This document shows positions 24,365-34,034 of a stretch of 64,000 nt of DNA, piece after piece (position 1 is the stretch's first letter; each line of letters begins with the position of its first letter). Made by a program: the position numbers and the translations under genes. The notes under the pieces are model-generated. The model ran no database searches and had not been told where the DNA came from. It worked only from the letters and a program-made list of their open reading frames with translations. This stretch comes from Muribaculum intestinale. GTDB taxonomy: Bacteria > Bacteroidota > Bacteroidia > Bacteroidales > Muribaculaceae. The stretch lies in NCBI RefSeq assembly GCF_002201515.1, contig NZ_CP021421.1, positions 806,001-870,000 on the forward strand, given 5' to 3'.

Positions 24365-25918
24365 ATGAGCAACCAACTCGAAAAAGTCAAGGAACTCATC
24401 GCCATGCGCGAGGAGGCCCGCCTTGGCGGTGGCGAGAAAGCCATCCAGAAACAGCACGAGAGAGGCAAATATACCGCACGCGAACGCATCGCACAGCTCC
24501 TCGACGAAGGCTCGTTTGAAGAGCTCGATATGTTTGTGCGCCACCGTTGCACCAACTTCGGCCAGGAAAAGAAATCATATCTCGGCGACGGCGTAGTGAC
24601 CGGCTACGGCACTATCGACGGCCGACTCGTATACGTATTCGCTCAGGACTTCACCGTATTCGGCGGCTCGCTGTCGGAGACAATGGCTCTGAAAATCTGC
24701 AAAATCATGGATATGGCCATGAAGATGGGCGCTCCCGTCATCGGCCTCAACGACTCGGGAGGCGCACGTATACAGGAAGGCATCAACGCCCTTGGCGGAT
24801 ATGCCGAGATATTCCAGCGCAACATCCTCGCTTCGGGTGTAGTGCCACAGATTTCATGTATCCTCGGTCCCTGCGCCGGCGGTGCCGTATACTCCCCCGC
24901 CCTCACCGACTTCACCATCATGGCCAAGGGTATCTCCTATATGTTCCTCACAGGCCCGAAGGTAGTAAAGACCGTGACAGGCGAGGATGTGACCCAGGAA
25001 GCCCTCGGCGGCGCTCAGGTACACTCTACCAAAAGCGGTGTATGCCACTTCGCAGCCGAAGATGGCGAGGACGCACTGAAAATCACACGCAAGCTCTTCA
25101 GCTTCATTCCTCAGAACAACCTTGAGGAGCCGCCGCTGATTGAATGCACCGACCCCATCGACCGTCTGGAAGACACTCTCAACGAAATCATTCCCGACAG
25201 CGCCAACAAGCCCTACGACATGTATGAGGTAATCGGCGCCATCATTGACCACGGTGAATTCCTCGAAGTACAGCGCGACTACGCAAAGAACCTAATCGTA
25301 GGCTTTGCCCGCATGAACGGCCAGAGCGTCGGCATCGTGGCCAACCAGCCCAAATACCTGGCCGGTGTACTCGACAGTAACGCATCCCGCAAAGGCGCGC
25401 GTTTCGTACGTTTCTGCGACGCCTTCAACATTCCTCTGGTGACACTCGTCGACGTGCCGGGCTTCCTCCCGGGTACAGGCCAGGAATACAACGGCGTTAT
25501 CCTCCACGGCGCAAAACTGCTCTATGCATTCGGCGAGGCGACAGTGCCCAAAGTTACTGTAACCCTGCGCAAGAGCTACGGCGGCTCACACATCGTGATG
25601 AGCTGCAAGCAGCTCCGCGGCGACATGAACTACGCATGGCCTACCGCCGAAATCGCCGTTATGGGTGGTGCCGGTGCCGTAGAGGTGCTCTATGCCAAAG
25701 AAGCCAAGGCTGCCGAAGACCCCGCAAAGGTGCTCGCCGAGAAGGAGCAGGAGTACAACAAGCTCTTCTGCAACCCCTACAACGCTGCCAAGTACGGCTA
25801 CATCGACGACGTAATCGAGCCACGCAACACACGCTTCCGCGTAATCCGTGCACTCCAGCAGCTTGCCACCAAGAAAGTCACAAACCCCGCCAAGAAACAC
25901 GGCAACATACCTCTCTAA
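24365..25918 (+). CDS. mmdA: Methylmalonyl/propionyl-CoA carboxyltransferase (alpha) subunit
   Basis: This 517-residue carboxyltransferase of the acyl-CoA carboxylase beta family removes the carboxyl group from methylmalonyl-CoA and passes it to biotin. The two crotonase-like halves are clear: GGARIQEG near residue 133 and the oxyanion segment [11 protein letters not shown] near 175 in the first half, then [13 protein letters not shown] near 365 and [10 protein letters not shown] near 400 in the second. The C-terminus has [11 protein letters not shown]. The next genes code for the gamma, biotin-carrier and beta subunits, so this is the alpha subunit of the Na+-pumping decarboxylase rather than an ATP-dependent carboxylase. 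Very firm. Confidence 0.96.
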   Translation: MSNQLEKVKELIAMREEARLGGGEKAIQKQHERGKYTARERIAQLLDEGSFEELDMFVRHRCTNFGQEKKSYLGDGVVTGYGTIDGRLVYVFAQDFTVFGGSLSETMALKICKIMDMAMKMGAPVIGLNDSGGARIQEGINALGGYAEIFQRNILASGVVPQISCILGPCAGGAVYSPALTDFTIMAKGISYMFLTGPKVVKTVTGEDVTQEALGGAQVHSTKSGVCHFAAEDGEDALKITRKLFSFIPQNNLEEPPLIECTDPIDRLEDTLNEIIPDSANKPYDMYEVIGAIIDHGEFLEVQRDYAKNLIVGFARMNGQSVGIVANQPKYLAGVLDSNASRKGARFVRFCDAFNIPLVTLVDVPGFLPGTGQEYNGVILHGAKLLYAFGEATVPKVTVTLRKSYGGSHIVMSCKQLRGDMNYAWPTAEIAVMGGAGAVEVLYAKEAKAAEDPAKVLAEKEQEYNKLFCNPYNAAKYGYIDDVIEPRNTRFRVIRALQQLATKKVTNPAKKHGNIPL

Positions 25919-25928
25919 TCCATCTGCA

Positions 25929-26834
25929 ATGAGAAAGAGTATCATCCTGTTTCTTGCCCTCACACTCGTATGCGGCGCATCGGCCTTTGCTCAAGGACGC
26001 AAAGGCCTACGCATCAACGAGGTGATGGTACAGAACGACTCAAACTATGTAGACGACTACGGACAGCATCAGGCTTGGATCGAGCTTTTCAACTCGACAT
26101 ATGCCCCGATGGAGATTTCCAGCGTCTACATCACCAACGACCCCGCCGAGCCCAAGAAGTACCCCGTGCCTCTGGGCGATGTCAACACCGAAATCCCCAC
26201 ACGTCAGCATGTTGTGTTCTGGGCCGACGGAGAGCCCAACAAAGGCACATTTCACCTCAGCTTCCGCCTTACCCCGGGACAGGACAACTGGATTGGTGTA
26301 TATGACGCCAACGGACGCACGCTTATCGACTCTGTGACAGTGCCCGCTTCGCTACTGCCCAACACTACCTATGCAAGAGCAATCGATGGCGAGGGACTGT
26401 GGGAGGTGCGCGACGGCGGCGACAAATACATCACTCCCTCAAGTGCCAACCAGATTGTCGACACTAACGGAAAAGTCGAGATGTTTGCAGAGACCGACGG
26501 CCACGGATTCGGCTTGTCGCTCATGGCGATGCTCATCGTATTCTTCGCACTCGCTCTTCTGTGTGTATGCTTCTACATCATAAGCAGAGTGGGCGCCTCG
26601 GTATCGCGCAGAAACAAGGCCGCATCACAGGGCATAGATGCCCGTCAGCTGCCGAAGGAAGAGAAGCCCCAGCACGACTCAGGCGAGGAAATTGCCGCTA
26701 TCGTAATGGCCCTCAACGACCACCTCAACGCACACGACCGCGAGAGTACAATCCTCACAATCAACAAGGTACGTCGCGCCTACTCGCCCTGGAGCTCAAA
26801 GATATACAATCTCCGCGAGCTTCCGCACCGTTAA
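25929..26834 (+). CDS. OadG-like gamma subunit fused to a lamin-tail-type domain
   Basis: This 301-residue membrane protein starts at ATG 25929, 10 bases after mmdA. A signal peptide (ALTLVCGASAFAQ) is followed by an extracytoplasmic domain with LRINEVMVQNDSNYVDDYG and WIELFN, the hallmark of lamin-tail (LTD) domains. A single transmembrane helix at about residues 195-217 (MAMLIVFFALALLCVCFYII) and a cytoplasmic charged tail follow. The helix plus tail correspond to the sodium-pump decarboxylase gamma subunit (OadG/MmdD), which holds the complex together. The large periplasmic LTD part is absent from enterobacterial OadG and recurs in Bacteroidetes. Its purpose is unknown. Confidence 0.88.
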   Translation: MRKSIILFLALTLVCGASAFAQGRKGLRINEVMVQNDSNYVDDYGQHQAWIELFNSTYAPMEISSVYITNDPAEPKKYPVPLGDVNTEIPTRQHVVFWADGEPNKGTFHLSFRLTPGQDNWIGVYDANGRTLIDSVTVPASLLPNTTYARAIDGEGLWEVRDGGDKYITPSSANQIVDTNGKVEMFAETDGHGFGLSLMAMLIVFFALALLCVCFYIISRVGASVSRRNKAASQGIDARQLPKEEKPQHDSGEEIAAIVMALNDHLNAHDRESTILTINKVRRAYSPWSSKIYNLRELPHR

Positions 26835-26871
26835 TCCGACAACACATCTTACCAACAAAGATCAAACTACA

Positions 26872-27309
26872 ATGAAAGAATATAAATATAAAATCAACGG
26901 CAACAACTACAATGTTGCCATAGGCGACATTGTCGACGGCAAAGCCGAAGTGCTTGTCAACGGCACGCCTTACAAAGTGGAGCTTGACCAGAAGAAAGCA
27001 CCCGTAACCGTAGTAAGCCAGACCCCGCGCGCAGCGGCAGCTCCCCGCACCGCAGCCGGCGACAAGGTAATAGCAAAACCCAGCGTAGCTGCCGGCGGCA
27101 CTCAGATTAAAGCCCCCCTTCCCGGCACCGTGATGTCGGTCAACTGCAAAGTAGGCGATGTAGTAAAAGCCGCCGACACAGTGGTAGTGCTTGAGGCCAT
27201 GAAGATGGAAAACGCCATTCATGCCGGATACGACGGCAAGGTGGCATCCATCACATGCAACCCCGGCGACGCCGTGCTCGAGGGTGCCGTACTCATCACC
27301 CTTGAATAA
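26872..27309 (+). CDS. mmdC: Biotin carboxyl carrier subunit of the decarboxylase
   Basis: This 145-residue biotinyl protein carries the carboxyl group from the carboxyltransferase to the membrane beta subunit. The N-terminal part (EYKYKINGNNYNV) matches the family's small folded domain. An Ala/Pro-rich flexible linker follows at about 45-70, then the biotinyl domain with PLPGTVMSVNCKVGD and the biotinylation motif EAMKMEN near residue 111. It lies between the gamma and beta genes, as in other Na+ methylmalonyl-CoA or oxaloacetate decarboxylase operons. High confidence. Confidence 0.95.
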   Translation: MKEYKYKINGNNYNVAIGDIVDGKAEVLVNGTPYKVELDQKKAPVTVVSQTPRAAAAPRTAAGDKVIAKPSVAAGGTQIKAPLPGTVMSVNCKVGDVVKAADTVVVLEAMKMENAIHAGYDGKVASITCNPGDAVLEGAVLITLE

Positions 27310-27350
27310 TCCATATTCCGTAACAACCTCAAACTTTCATCCCCCGGAAT

Positions 27351-28520
27351 ATGATATCATTAATGAGTTTCAGCGAATTCATATCCGTAAACTTCCACCA
27401 GTTCTGGGTGCTCACCGGCTTTGCCAATGTCACATGGCAGCATGGAGTGATGCTCCTCGTGGGTCTGTTCTTCATATGGCTCGCCATAAAGAAGAATTTC
27501 GAGCCTATGCTTCTGGTGCCCATCGGTTTCGGTATACTCCTCGGAAATATTCCCTTCAACGCCACCGCCGGTCTCGAAATCGGCATATACGAAGAGGGGT
27601 CAGTGCTTAATATCCTCTACAACGGTGTGTCGGCCGGTTGGTATCCTCCGCTGATATTCCTCGGCATCGGCGCCATGACCGACTTCAGCGCGCTTATCGC
27701 CAACCCCAAGCTAATGCTTATCGGCGCGGCGGCACAGTTCGGTATCTTCGGAGCCTACATGGTGGCCCTCGCCCTTGGATTCTCGCCCGACCAGGCCGGT
27801 GCGCTAGCCATCATCGGTGGCGCCGACGGTCCTACAGCCATCTTCCTGTCATCAAAACTGGCGCCTAACCTCATGGGAGCAATCGCCGTGTCGGCCTACT
27901 CCTACATGGCCCTTGTGCCACTGATTCAGCCGCCAATCATGCGCCTGCTCACCACAAAGAAAGAGCGTGTGATACGCATGAAGCCCGCCCGCGCCGTGAG
28001 CCAGAACGAGAAAATCATCTTCCCGATTATCGGCCTGCTGCTTACCTGCTTTGTGGTTCCCTCCGGCATACCTCTGCTCGGCATGCTCTTCTTCGGCAAC
28101 CTGCTCCGTGAGTGTGGTGTCACAACACGTCTGGCCAAGACTGCAAGCAACGCTCTTACCGACATCGTGACAATGCTCCTCGGCCTTACAGTAGGCGCGT
28201 CGACTCAGGCCACATCGTTCCTTACCGTCGACACCATCTTCATCTTCGCTCTCGGTTTCATGGCCTTCATCATCGCATCGGCATCAGGTGTGATATTCGT
28301 GAAGATTTTCAATCTATTCCTCCCCCAGAACAAGAAGCTCAATCCCCTCATCGGCAACGCCGGAGTATCCGCTGTGCCGATGTCGGCCCGTATCTCCAAC
28401 AACCTCGGCCTCGAATACGACCCGACCAACTATCTGCTCATGCATGCCATGGGCCCCAACGTTTCGGGCGTAATCGGTTCAGCCGTCGCAGCAGGTGTCC
28501 TTCTGGGATTCCTCGCCTGA
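27351..28520 (+). CDS. mmdB: Na+-translocating decarboxylase beta subunit
   Basis: This 389-residue integral membrane subunit decarboxylates carboxybiotin and exports Na+. At least nine hydrophobic helices are visible. The family's key segments are GIGAMTDFSALIANP, with the Na+-binding aspartate region near residue 110, and GGADGPTAIF near residue 155, with the essential aspartate. Late in the protein comes NAGVSAVPMSARIS. It ends the five-gene operon and is followed by a hairpin terminator. Together the operon makes propionyl-CoA and a sodium gradient, which the NhaC-type antiporter 6 kb away could use. Very high confidence. Confidence 0.97.
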   Translation: MISLMSFSEFISVNFHQFWVLTGFANVTWQHGVMLLVGLFFIWLAIKKNFEPMLLVPIGFGILLGNIPFNATAGLEIGIYEEGSVLNILYNGVSAGWYPPLIFLGIGAMTDFSALIANPKLMLIGAAAQFGIFGAYMVALALGFSPDQAGALAIIGGADGPTAIFLSSKLAPNLMGAIAVSAYSYMALVPLIQPPIMRLLTTKKERVIRMKPARAVSQNEKIIFPIIGLLLTCFVVPSGIPLLGMLFFGNLLRECGVTTRLAKTASNALTDIVTMLLGLTVGASTQATSFLTVDTIFIFALGFMAFIIASASGVIFVKIFNLFLPQNKKLNPLIGNAGVSAVPMSARISNNLGLEYDPTNYLLMHAMGPNVSGVIGSAVAAGVLLGFLA

Positions 28521-28535
28521 TAAGTGCAAGTATCA

Positions 28536-28575
28536 ACGGCGCCATCGGATATTTCATACATACCGATGGCGCCGT
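28536..28575 (+). terminator. Hairpin after the decarboxylase operon
   Basis: A perfect 13-bp stem (28536-28548 with 28563-28575, ACGGCGCCATCGG) begins 16 bases after mmdB. There is no T-run after it. The rest of the 313-base gap to 28834 shows no gene and no clear promoter. Confidence 0.7.
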
Positions 28576-28833
28576 AGATATTACAATACCTCTCTTTAGA
28601 CACTGCCGGCCATACAGCATACGAGTGTTCTGAAGCGCTCGACTAAAATTAGTGGATGTTAAAATACAGTTACAATCAACATCGGTTACCAAACTTTATC
28701 GTACGGTGAAACGTATTAAGGTCAAAGCACGCTGCAAGACTGCCATCACAGTGCTACCGCATCCGACACAGCTCACGCAGACGTTCTCTATCACTTTTCA
28801 CTGAAATACCCCCAGCATTACTCTACACGACTC

Positions 28834-29184
28834 ATGATCACAAAAAAAGTAATCGACGAACTTTACCGTAAATACCGCCGTCGTCCCGACAGCATCGACT
28901 CGCTCGATATACCTCTGCTATTCGAACATGCACCAGACAACCACGACCTGCAGATTGACGCCGACGGCAATCTGATAATCGGAAGTATCGACGAGCGCTC
29001 TCCTTTCCGTGAAATAGCTCTGAGAAATGTAAACGGTATAACACATTTTGATGATACTCTCGCAATCGTGCTCCACAGCTCAATTCTCTTTCTCAACAAG
29101 CACGACCAGGGCGTCAACGTACATATCCGCACCGAACAGCCTTCCATATGGGAGCGCCTGCGCTGGAAGCTCCGCAATGCCTGA
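28834..29184 (+). CDS. Conserved-looking hypothetical protein
   Basis: This 116-residue soluble protein begins with a basic helix (KKVIDELYRKYRRRP), followed by a mixed alpha/beta part with LLFEHAPDNHDLQIDADGNL and a C-terminal helix (IWERLRWKLRNA). There is no signal peptide, membrane segment or known motif. Codon use and start context look like those of its neighbours, and no longer frame competes on the other strand, so I take it as real. It stands alone between two terminators. I do not recognise its family or function. Confidence 0.65.
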   Translation: MITKKVIDELYRKYRRRPDSIDSLDIPLLFEHAPDNHDLQIDADGNLIIGSIDERSPFREIALRNVNGITHFDDTLAIVLHSSILFLNKHDQGVNVHIRTEQPSIWERLRWKLRNA

Positions 29185-29339
29185 CACGCCTCGCGCATCA
29201 ATATAATCCTCCTCTCCACGCTCCGCACTCCACTCCTGCCTCTCCCCCATCGCCCTATATACATCTCCTCCATTTACATCCTCCCGGCCGGGTCACCGAT
29301 GATTCCCCGTCGGGATTAATTATATCCTCACTTATTAGA

Positions 29340-29366
29340 GCGTGATTTTTAAATATTTAATCACGC
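29340..29366. terminator. Small hairpin after the hypothetical gene
   Basis: GCGTGATT (29340-29347) pairs with AATCACGC (29359-29366) across an AT-rich loop. It lacks a T-run on the plus strand, so it is only a possible terminator for the 28834 gene. Confidence 0.4.
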
Positions 29367-29377
29367 CTAAAAAAAAT

Positions 29378-29420
29378 GACGCCGCGTCTGACACACAATC
29401 TACTGTGTCGACGCGGCGTC
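29378..29420 (-). terminator. Terminator of the 285-residue secreted protein gene
   Basis: GACGCCGCGTC (29378-29388) pairs perfectly with 29410-29420, extended by GACACA/TGTGTC with one bulge. On the minus strand a run of eight T follows (complement of the A-run before 29378). It starts 20 bases after the stop. Confidence 0.9.
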
Positions 29421-29440
29421 TTGCTATAGGGTCAGATAGA

Positions 29441-30298
29441 TTATCTCACGATAAATTTCTTTGCAGTCTTGTTGCCCTGCTTCACGATGTAGAGTCCGTT
29501 GCCGGGGTTCTCCACTCGGATACCAAGCATATTGTAGTACTCTACAGGAGCATTCATGTCAATGCCAATCTCATCGATTGAAGATGCATCCTCCGAGTAT
29601 ACCTTGATATTGTCGATAAACCAACGCTGGGCAGTAGTTAATTCCCAATTTGCTTCAGTAGTGCGGATTGTCAGTTTTGTATTATCATTAACTGTGATAC
29701 CTGCGAGAGAAACTACAGCTGTCTTCCACTCATAATCAGCATCATCAGCCCATGTCTCTACCGGCGCATTGACATACTTTACATCTGTACCATTCTCGAC
29801 AATAACGCAAAGTTCCGTTTTGTCAAATACGCCAGAACCCTGCTTCATCGGACACCAGTCAAAGCTGACAAACACATCCTTACCTTCCGGAATTCCTTCG
29901 ATTGATGGCAATACGAGTCCGAGCTGGAAACCCTTTCCATTGCTTGTCGTCTTACCTGTCTTATTGAATTTCAGATAATTCTGCTGCAAATAAAGAGCTA
30001 TGTCTTTATTATTCTTATTATTAAGGAAGTTATACACCGATACCAGATCATAACCCTTCTGCTGCATAGCTTCGAGAGCACTTACATCATCGACCTTACA
30101 TGCATCGGCTTTAGGAGCTTCAGCTTCAGCACCGTTTGTTCCAATTGTATTTCCGGCTGCAGGTTCACCATTGCCATTTTTGCCAGCCTTAGCATAAGGC
30201 TCAAGCCACTCGAAATCTTCCTGGAAATAGACTGTTTCGGCCTGTGCGGCGGATATTGACATGGCCGCAATACTTAATGAAAGTAAAAATTTCTTCAT
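29441..30298 (-). CDS. Secreted protein with carbohydrate-binding-like domain and sorting tail
   Basis: This 285-residue exported protein has residues 1-20 as a signal peptide (LSIAAMSISAAQA). The mature part starts with VYFQEDFEWLEP, a common opening of jelly-roll ('choice-of-anchor'/CBM-like) domains. It ends that domain with RWFIDNIKVYSED, the matching closing strand. The last ~35 residues, with VEYYNMLGIRVENPGNGLYI and a final KKFIVR, form a short Por/type IX-like sorting tail. No catalytic motif is visible, so it may be a binding protein. It is a single-gene unit with a good promoter and terminator. Ligand unknown. Confidence 0.8.
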   Translation of the reverse strand: MKKFLLSLSIAAMSISAAQAETVYFQEDFEWLEPYAKAGKNGNGEPAAGNTIGTNGAEAEAPKADACKVDDVSALEAMQQKGYDLVSVYNFLNNKNNKDIALYLQQNYLKFNKTGKTTSNGKGFQLGLVLPSIEGIPEGKDVFVSFDWCPMKQGSGVFDKTELCVIVENGTDVKYVNAPVETWADDADYEWKTAVVSLAGITVNDNTKLTIRTTEANWELTTAQRWFIDNIKVYSEDASSIDEIGIDMNAPVEYYNMLGIRVENPGNGLYIVKQGNKTAKKFIVR

Positions 30299-30393
30299 AT
30301 CTTATTGTTTTTAAGGTTAATATGGTCAGACTATCTAAGAATATACCGTTGTCGGCCATAATACAGCCGACACGTGACAGGCTTAGTACATCG

Positions 30394-30425
30394 CAAATTT
30401 ATATATAATACAATTACATCCCAAA
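30394..30425 (-). promoter_or_regulatory. Promoter of the 285-residue secreted protein
   Basis: On the minus strand, TTTG (30425-30422), a 20-base spacer and TAAATTTG (30401-30394) form a full consensus promoter, 96 bases before the start codon. Confidence 0.75.
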
Positions 30426-30526
30426 AAAAATCACTTTTTTATCGAAAAAACTCAAACGACCCTGCCAATCACATGAAACATACAGATATTTCATAAAGAA
30501 ACAGCGCATATGCGATTATTTTGTAT

Positions 30527-30557
30527 TTTGCGTTTCCTCTACTTTTCACTAACTTTA
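30527..30557 (+). promoter_or_regulatory. Promoter of aspS
   Basis: TTTG (30527-30530), a 19-base spacer and TAACTTTA (30550-30557, one mismatch to TAnnTTTG) lie 22 bases before the aspS start. Confidence 0.65.
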
Positions 30558-30579
30558 CGCCAAAATTTTACAGCCAATT

Positions 30580-32343
30580 ATGTATCGTACCAAGACCTGT
30601 GGCGAGCTACGGCTCGCCGATGCCGGTCAGACCGTGACCATATCCGGATGGGTGCAGCGCATCCGCAAGATGGGCGGTATGACATTTGTCGATATCCGCG
30701 ACCGCTACGGCATAACCCAAGTCGTTTTCAACAACGAGGTTGACGCAGCTCTCTGCGAAGAAGCCAACCATCTCGGACGCGAGTTCGTAGTGCAGATTAC
30801 CGGAAAAGTAGCCGAACGCTATGCCAAAAATCCCGAAATGCCTACCGGAGACATCGAGATTGAGGCCCAGACTCTCACCGTGCTCAACCGCTCGGAAGTG
30901 CCACCGTTCACTATTGAAGACGAGAGCGACGGAGGCGATGACATACGCATGAAGTACCGCTACCTCGACCTGCGCCGTCCCTGCGTGCGCGCCAACATCG
31001 AGTTGCGCCATCGCATGACCATGGAGGTACGCCGCTATCTCGACAGCAAGGGCTTCCTCGAAATCGAGACCCCCATGCTCGTAGGCTCCACCCCCGAAGG
31101 CGCACGCGACTTTGTGGTGCCTTCTCGTATGAACCCCGGCCAGTTCTATGCCCTGCCCCAGTCGCCCCAGACCCTCAAGCAGCTGCTTATGGTGTCGGGC
31201 ATGGACCGCTACTTCCAGATAGTGAAGTGCTTCCGCGACGAGGACCTGCGCGCCGACCGCCAGCCCGAGTTCACTCAGATTGACTGCGAGATGTCATTTG
31301 TAAACCAGGACGATATCATCAACCTGTTCGAGGGTATGGCCAAGCACCTCTTCAAGGAACTGCGCGGCGTAGAGCTTACCGAGCCGTTCATCCGCATGCC
31401 ATGGGCCGACGCGATGCGCCTATACGGCTCCGACAAGCCCGACCTGCGCTTCGGCATGACATTCGTCGAACTGATGGACGTGCTCAAGGGACACGGATTC
31501 AGCGTATTTGACAACGCAGCATACATCGGAGGCATCTGCGCCACCGGCGCTGCAAACTACACTCGCAAGCAGCTCGACCAGCTCACCGACTTCGTAAAGC
31601 GTCCGCAGATTGGAGCCAAGGGCATGGTATACGCCCGAGTGGAAGCCGACGGCAACGTAAAATCGTCGGTCGACAAATTCTATACCCAGGAGACTCTCCA
31701 GGAACTCAAAAAAGCAATGAACGCCCGGCCCGGCGACCTCATCCTGATACTCTCAGGCGACGACGTGATGAAGACACGCAAGCAACTGTGCGAGCTTCGT
31801 CTCGAAATGGGACGCCAGCTCGGCCTGCGCGACAAAAATAAATTCGCCTGCCTGTGGGTCGTCGACTTCCCGATGTTTGAGTGGAGCGACGAAGAGCAGC
31901 GCCTCATGGCAATGCACCACCCCTTCACCCATCCCAAGGACGAGGACATACCCCTGCTCGACACCGACCCGGCAGCCGTGCGCGCCGATGCCTACGACAT
32001 GGTTGTCAACGGCGTGGAAGTGGGCGGCGGCTCAATCCGTATCCACGACAGCGAGCTTCAGGCCAAAATGTTCGAGATACTCGGATTCACCCCCGAGAAG
32101 GCACAGGAGCAGTTCGGATTCCTGATGAACGCATTCAAGTACGGCGCACCGCCCCACGGAGGTCTTGCCTACGGACTCGACCGCTGGGTATCCCTGTTCG
32201 CCGGTCTCGACTCGATACGCGACTGCATCGCATTCCCAAAAAACAATTCAGGACGCGACGTGATGCTCGACGCGCCGGCCGCCCTCGACCAGAAGCAGCT
32301 CGACGAGCTCAACCTCGCCATCGACATCCGCGACAAGGAATAA
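30580..32343 (+). CDS. aspS: Aspartyl-tRNA synthetase
   Basis: This 587-residue class II synthetase charges tRNA-Asp. The N-terminal OB-fold anticodon-binding domain begins [15 protein letters not shown]. Motif 2 is visible as [19 protein letters not shown] near residue 215. The bacterial GAD insertion (about 285-420) and motif 3 [10 protein letters not shown] near residue 530 are also present. Length and insertion show the bacterial, not archaeal, type. The Nif3-like gene follows 12 bases downstream and a zinc-ribbon gene after that, so the three are likely co-transcribed. Very high confidence. Confidence 0.98.
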   Translation: MYRTKTCGELRLADAGQTVTISGWVQRIRKMGGMTFVDIRDRYGITQVVFNNEVDAALCEEANHLGREFVVQITGKVAERYAKNPEMPTGDIEIEAQTLTVLNRSEVPPFTIEDESDGGDDIRMKYRYLDLRRPCVRANIELRHRMTMEVRRYLDSKGFLEIETPMLVGSTPEGARDFVVPSRMNPGQFYALPQSPQTLKQLLMVSGMDRYFQIVKCFRDEDLRADRQPEFTQIDCEMSFVNQDDIINLFEGMAKHLFKELRGVELTEPFIRMPWADAMRLYGSDKPDLRFGMTFVELMDVLKGHGFSVFDNAAYIGGICATGAANYTRKQLDQLTDFVKRPQIGAKGMVYARVEADGNVKSSVDKFYTQETLQELKKAMNARPGDLILILSGDDVMKTRKQLCELRLEMGRQLGLRDKNKFACLWVVDFPMFEWSDEEQRLMAMHHPFTHPKDEDIPLLDTDPAAVRADAYDMVVNGVEVGGGSIRIHDSELQAKMFEILGFTPEKAQEQFGFLMNAFKYGAPPHGGLAYGLDRWVSLFAGLDSIRDCIAFPKNNSGRDVMLDAPAALDQKQLDELNLAIDIRDKE

Positions 32344-32355
32344 CATCCGCGACAT

Positions 32356-33144
32356 ATGACTATCAACTCAATAATCGGGGCCATCCAGGAGGTGGCCCCG
32401 ACTTCTCTACAGGAGGGTTACGACAACTCAGGCCTCCAGCTCGGCGACGCCTCCAAAGAATGTACCGGCATACTGCTTTGCGTCGACGTCACCCCCGGTC
32501 GTGTCGACGAGGCCATAGCCCGCGGCTGCAACCTGATTGTGTCACACCACCCGCTCCTGTTCCACGGACTCAAACAGATTACCGGCGCCACCCCGCATCA
32601 GCAGGCCGTTATTCGCGCCATTGAGGCCGGAGTGGCCATCTACTCGGCCCACACAAGCCTCGACAATGCCCCAGGAGGTGTCAGCGCATGGCTCGCCCGG
32701 GAGCTTGGCCTCAACTATACGGGTCCACTCTGCCCCATCAGTGCCGACATGCCCCAGGCGGGTGCCGGCGCCCTGACCACAGCAGCCACACCGCTCACAG
32801 CAGCCATGCTTGCCGACAGAGTAAAGAAAGCATGCGGCTCGCCGGTATGCCGATGCACGACACCTCCTCAAGGCGCCGTCATCACCCGCATAGCAATGTG
32901 CGGAGGCTCCGGAGGCTCAATGATACCCGACGCGATAGCGGCCGGAGCACAGGCATACATAACTTCCGACGTACGCTATCACGACTTTCTCGACTATGCC
33001 GACCGTATTTTCATCATCGACATAGGCCATTTCGAGTCGGAGGAATGCACAAAACGGATTTTTTATCATATAATTACACAAAAATTTCCTAACTTTGCAG
33101 TTCATTATTCCGATTCAGAAAAAAATCCGATAAACTATATTTAG
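32356..33144 (+). CDS. Nif3-like dinuclear metal centre protein
   Basis: This 262-residue protein belongs to the NIF3/YbgI family, which forms toroidal hexamers with a two-metal site and has been linked to GTP cyclohydrolase I type 2-like activity. The metal-ligand motifs are intact: IVSHHPLLFHG near residue 62, SAHTSLDNAPGG near 97, and DIGHFESE near 223. It lacks the large central insertion found in many Firmicutes and Bacteroidetes members (about 370 residues), so it is the short form. The zinc-ribbon coiled-coil gene follows by 2 bases. That pairing is conserved in many bacteria. Biological role uncertain. Confidence 0.93.
   Translation: MTINSIIGAIQEVAPTSLQEGYDNSGLQLGDASKECTGILLCVDVTPGRVDEAIARGCNLIVSHHPLLFHGLKQITGATPHQQAVIRAIEAGVAIYSAHTSLDNAPGGVSAWLARELGLNYTGPLCPISADMPQAGAGALTTAATPLTAAMLADRVKKACGSPVCRCTTPPQGAVITRIAMCGGSGGSMIPDAIAAGAQAYITSDVRYHDFLDYADRIFIIDIGHFESEECTKRIFYHIITQKFPNFAVHYSDSEKNPINYI
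33090..33097 (+). promoter_or_regulatory. Internal -7 element before the zinc-ribbon gene
   Basis: TAACTTTG is an exact consensus match inside the 3' end of the Nif3-like gene, 50 bases before the next start. It could allow separate expression of the zinc-ribbon protein. Confidence 0.4.
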
Positions 33145-33146
33145 GA

Positions 33147-33926
33147 ATGGCTACTGAAAAGAAATCCGAAGGCCTCTCGGTAGAGCAGCGCATGAAAGCC
33201 CTCTACGAGCTTCAGACCATACTCTCCGAAATCGACCGCATCAAGCAGATACGCGGCGAACTTCCCCTTGAGGTTAAAGACCTCGAGGACAACATCGAAG
33301 GTCTCAAGACCCGCATCGAGAACTATCGCCGCGACGTTGAGGACTTCCGTAGAAAAACATCTATCGAAAAGGAGAAAATCAACGAGTCGCAGGCTAAAAT
33401 AGCACGATACAAGGAGCAGCTCGACAACGTACGCAACAACCGCGAGTTCGACCTACTCTCTAAAGAAGTCGAATTCCAGACCCTCGAGATTGAACTTTCA
33501 GAAAAGCACCTCAACGAATTCGCCCGTGCCATCGACTCGCGCAACGCCGATATCGCCGCTACCGAGGAGAAACTCTCCGACAGCCAGCATATCCTCCAGG
33601 AGAAAAAGGCCGAGCTTGATGAAATCGTATCCGAGACCCGTCAGGACGAAGAGCGCCTTCGTGTGCGCGCAAAGGAAATCGAGCCCACTATCGACGAGCG
33701 CACACTCAAAGCATTCAAGCGTATCCGCGACAACGCCCGCAACGGCCTTGGCATAGTATATATCCAGCGCAACGCCTGCGGCGGATGTTTCAACCGCATC
33801 CCGCCACAGAAGCAGATGGAAATCAAGATGCACAAGAAAGTAATCGTATGCGAATACTGCGGCCGCATCATGATTGACCCTGAACTCGCCGGTATCGCCG
33901 AAGCAGAGGTTGCAGCCGGAAAGTAA
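33147..33926 (+). CDS. Coiled-coil protein with C-terminal C4 zinc ribbon
   Basis: This 259-residue soluble protein has a coiled-coil hairpin over about residues 15-185 (heptads rich in E, K, L, I), then a C-terminal zinc ribbon with CGGCFNRIPP near residue 210 and CEYCGRI near 234. This is the CT398/'zf-RING_7' family, widespread next to Nif3 genes. Proposed roles include RNA or tRNA handling and binding of secretion or flagellar partners; none is established here. It is 2 bases downstream of the Nif3-like gene, and a strong hairpin follows. Family certain, function open. Confidence 0.92.
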   Translation: MATEKKSEGLSVEQRMKALYELQTILSEIDRIKQIRGELPLEVKDLEDNIEGLKTRIENYRRDVEDFRRKTSIEKEKINESQAKIARYKEQLDNVRNNREFDLLSKEVEFQTLEIELSEKHLNEFARAIDSRNADIAATEEKLSDSQHILQEKKAELDEIVSETRQDEERLRVRAKEIEPTIDERTLKAFKRIRDNARNGLGIVYIQRNACGGCFNRIPPQKQMEIKMHKKVIVCEYCGRIMIDPELAGIAEAEVAAGK

Positions 33927-33956
33927 CCCCGAATCCCACATCCGTAAGATACATTT

Positions 33957-33995
33957 ACCGGCGGTGTGTCAGATTTCAACTGACATACCGCCGGT
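33957..33995 (+). terminator. Terminator of the aspS-Nif3-zinc-ribbon unit
   Basis: A 16-bp stem (33957-33972 with 33980-33995, one G-T pair) lies 30 bases after the stop. The T-run is weak. Confidence 0.75.
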
Positions 33996-34034
33996 ATTGC
34001 ATAATAGCCAGCGCCTGACAAAAATGATTGCTGT

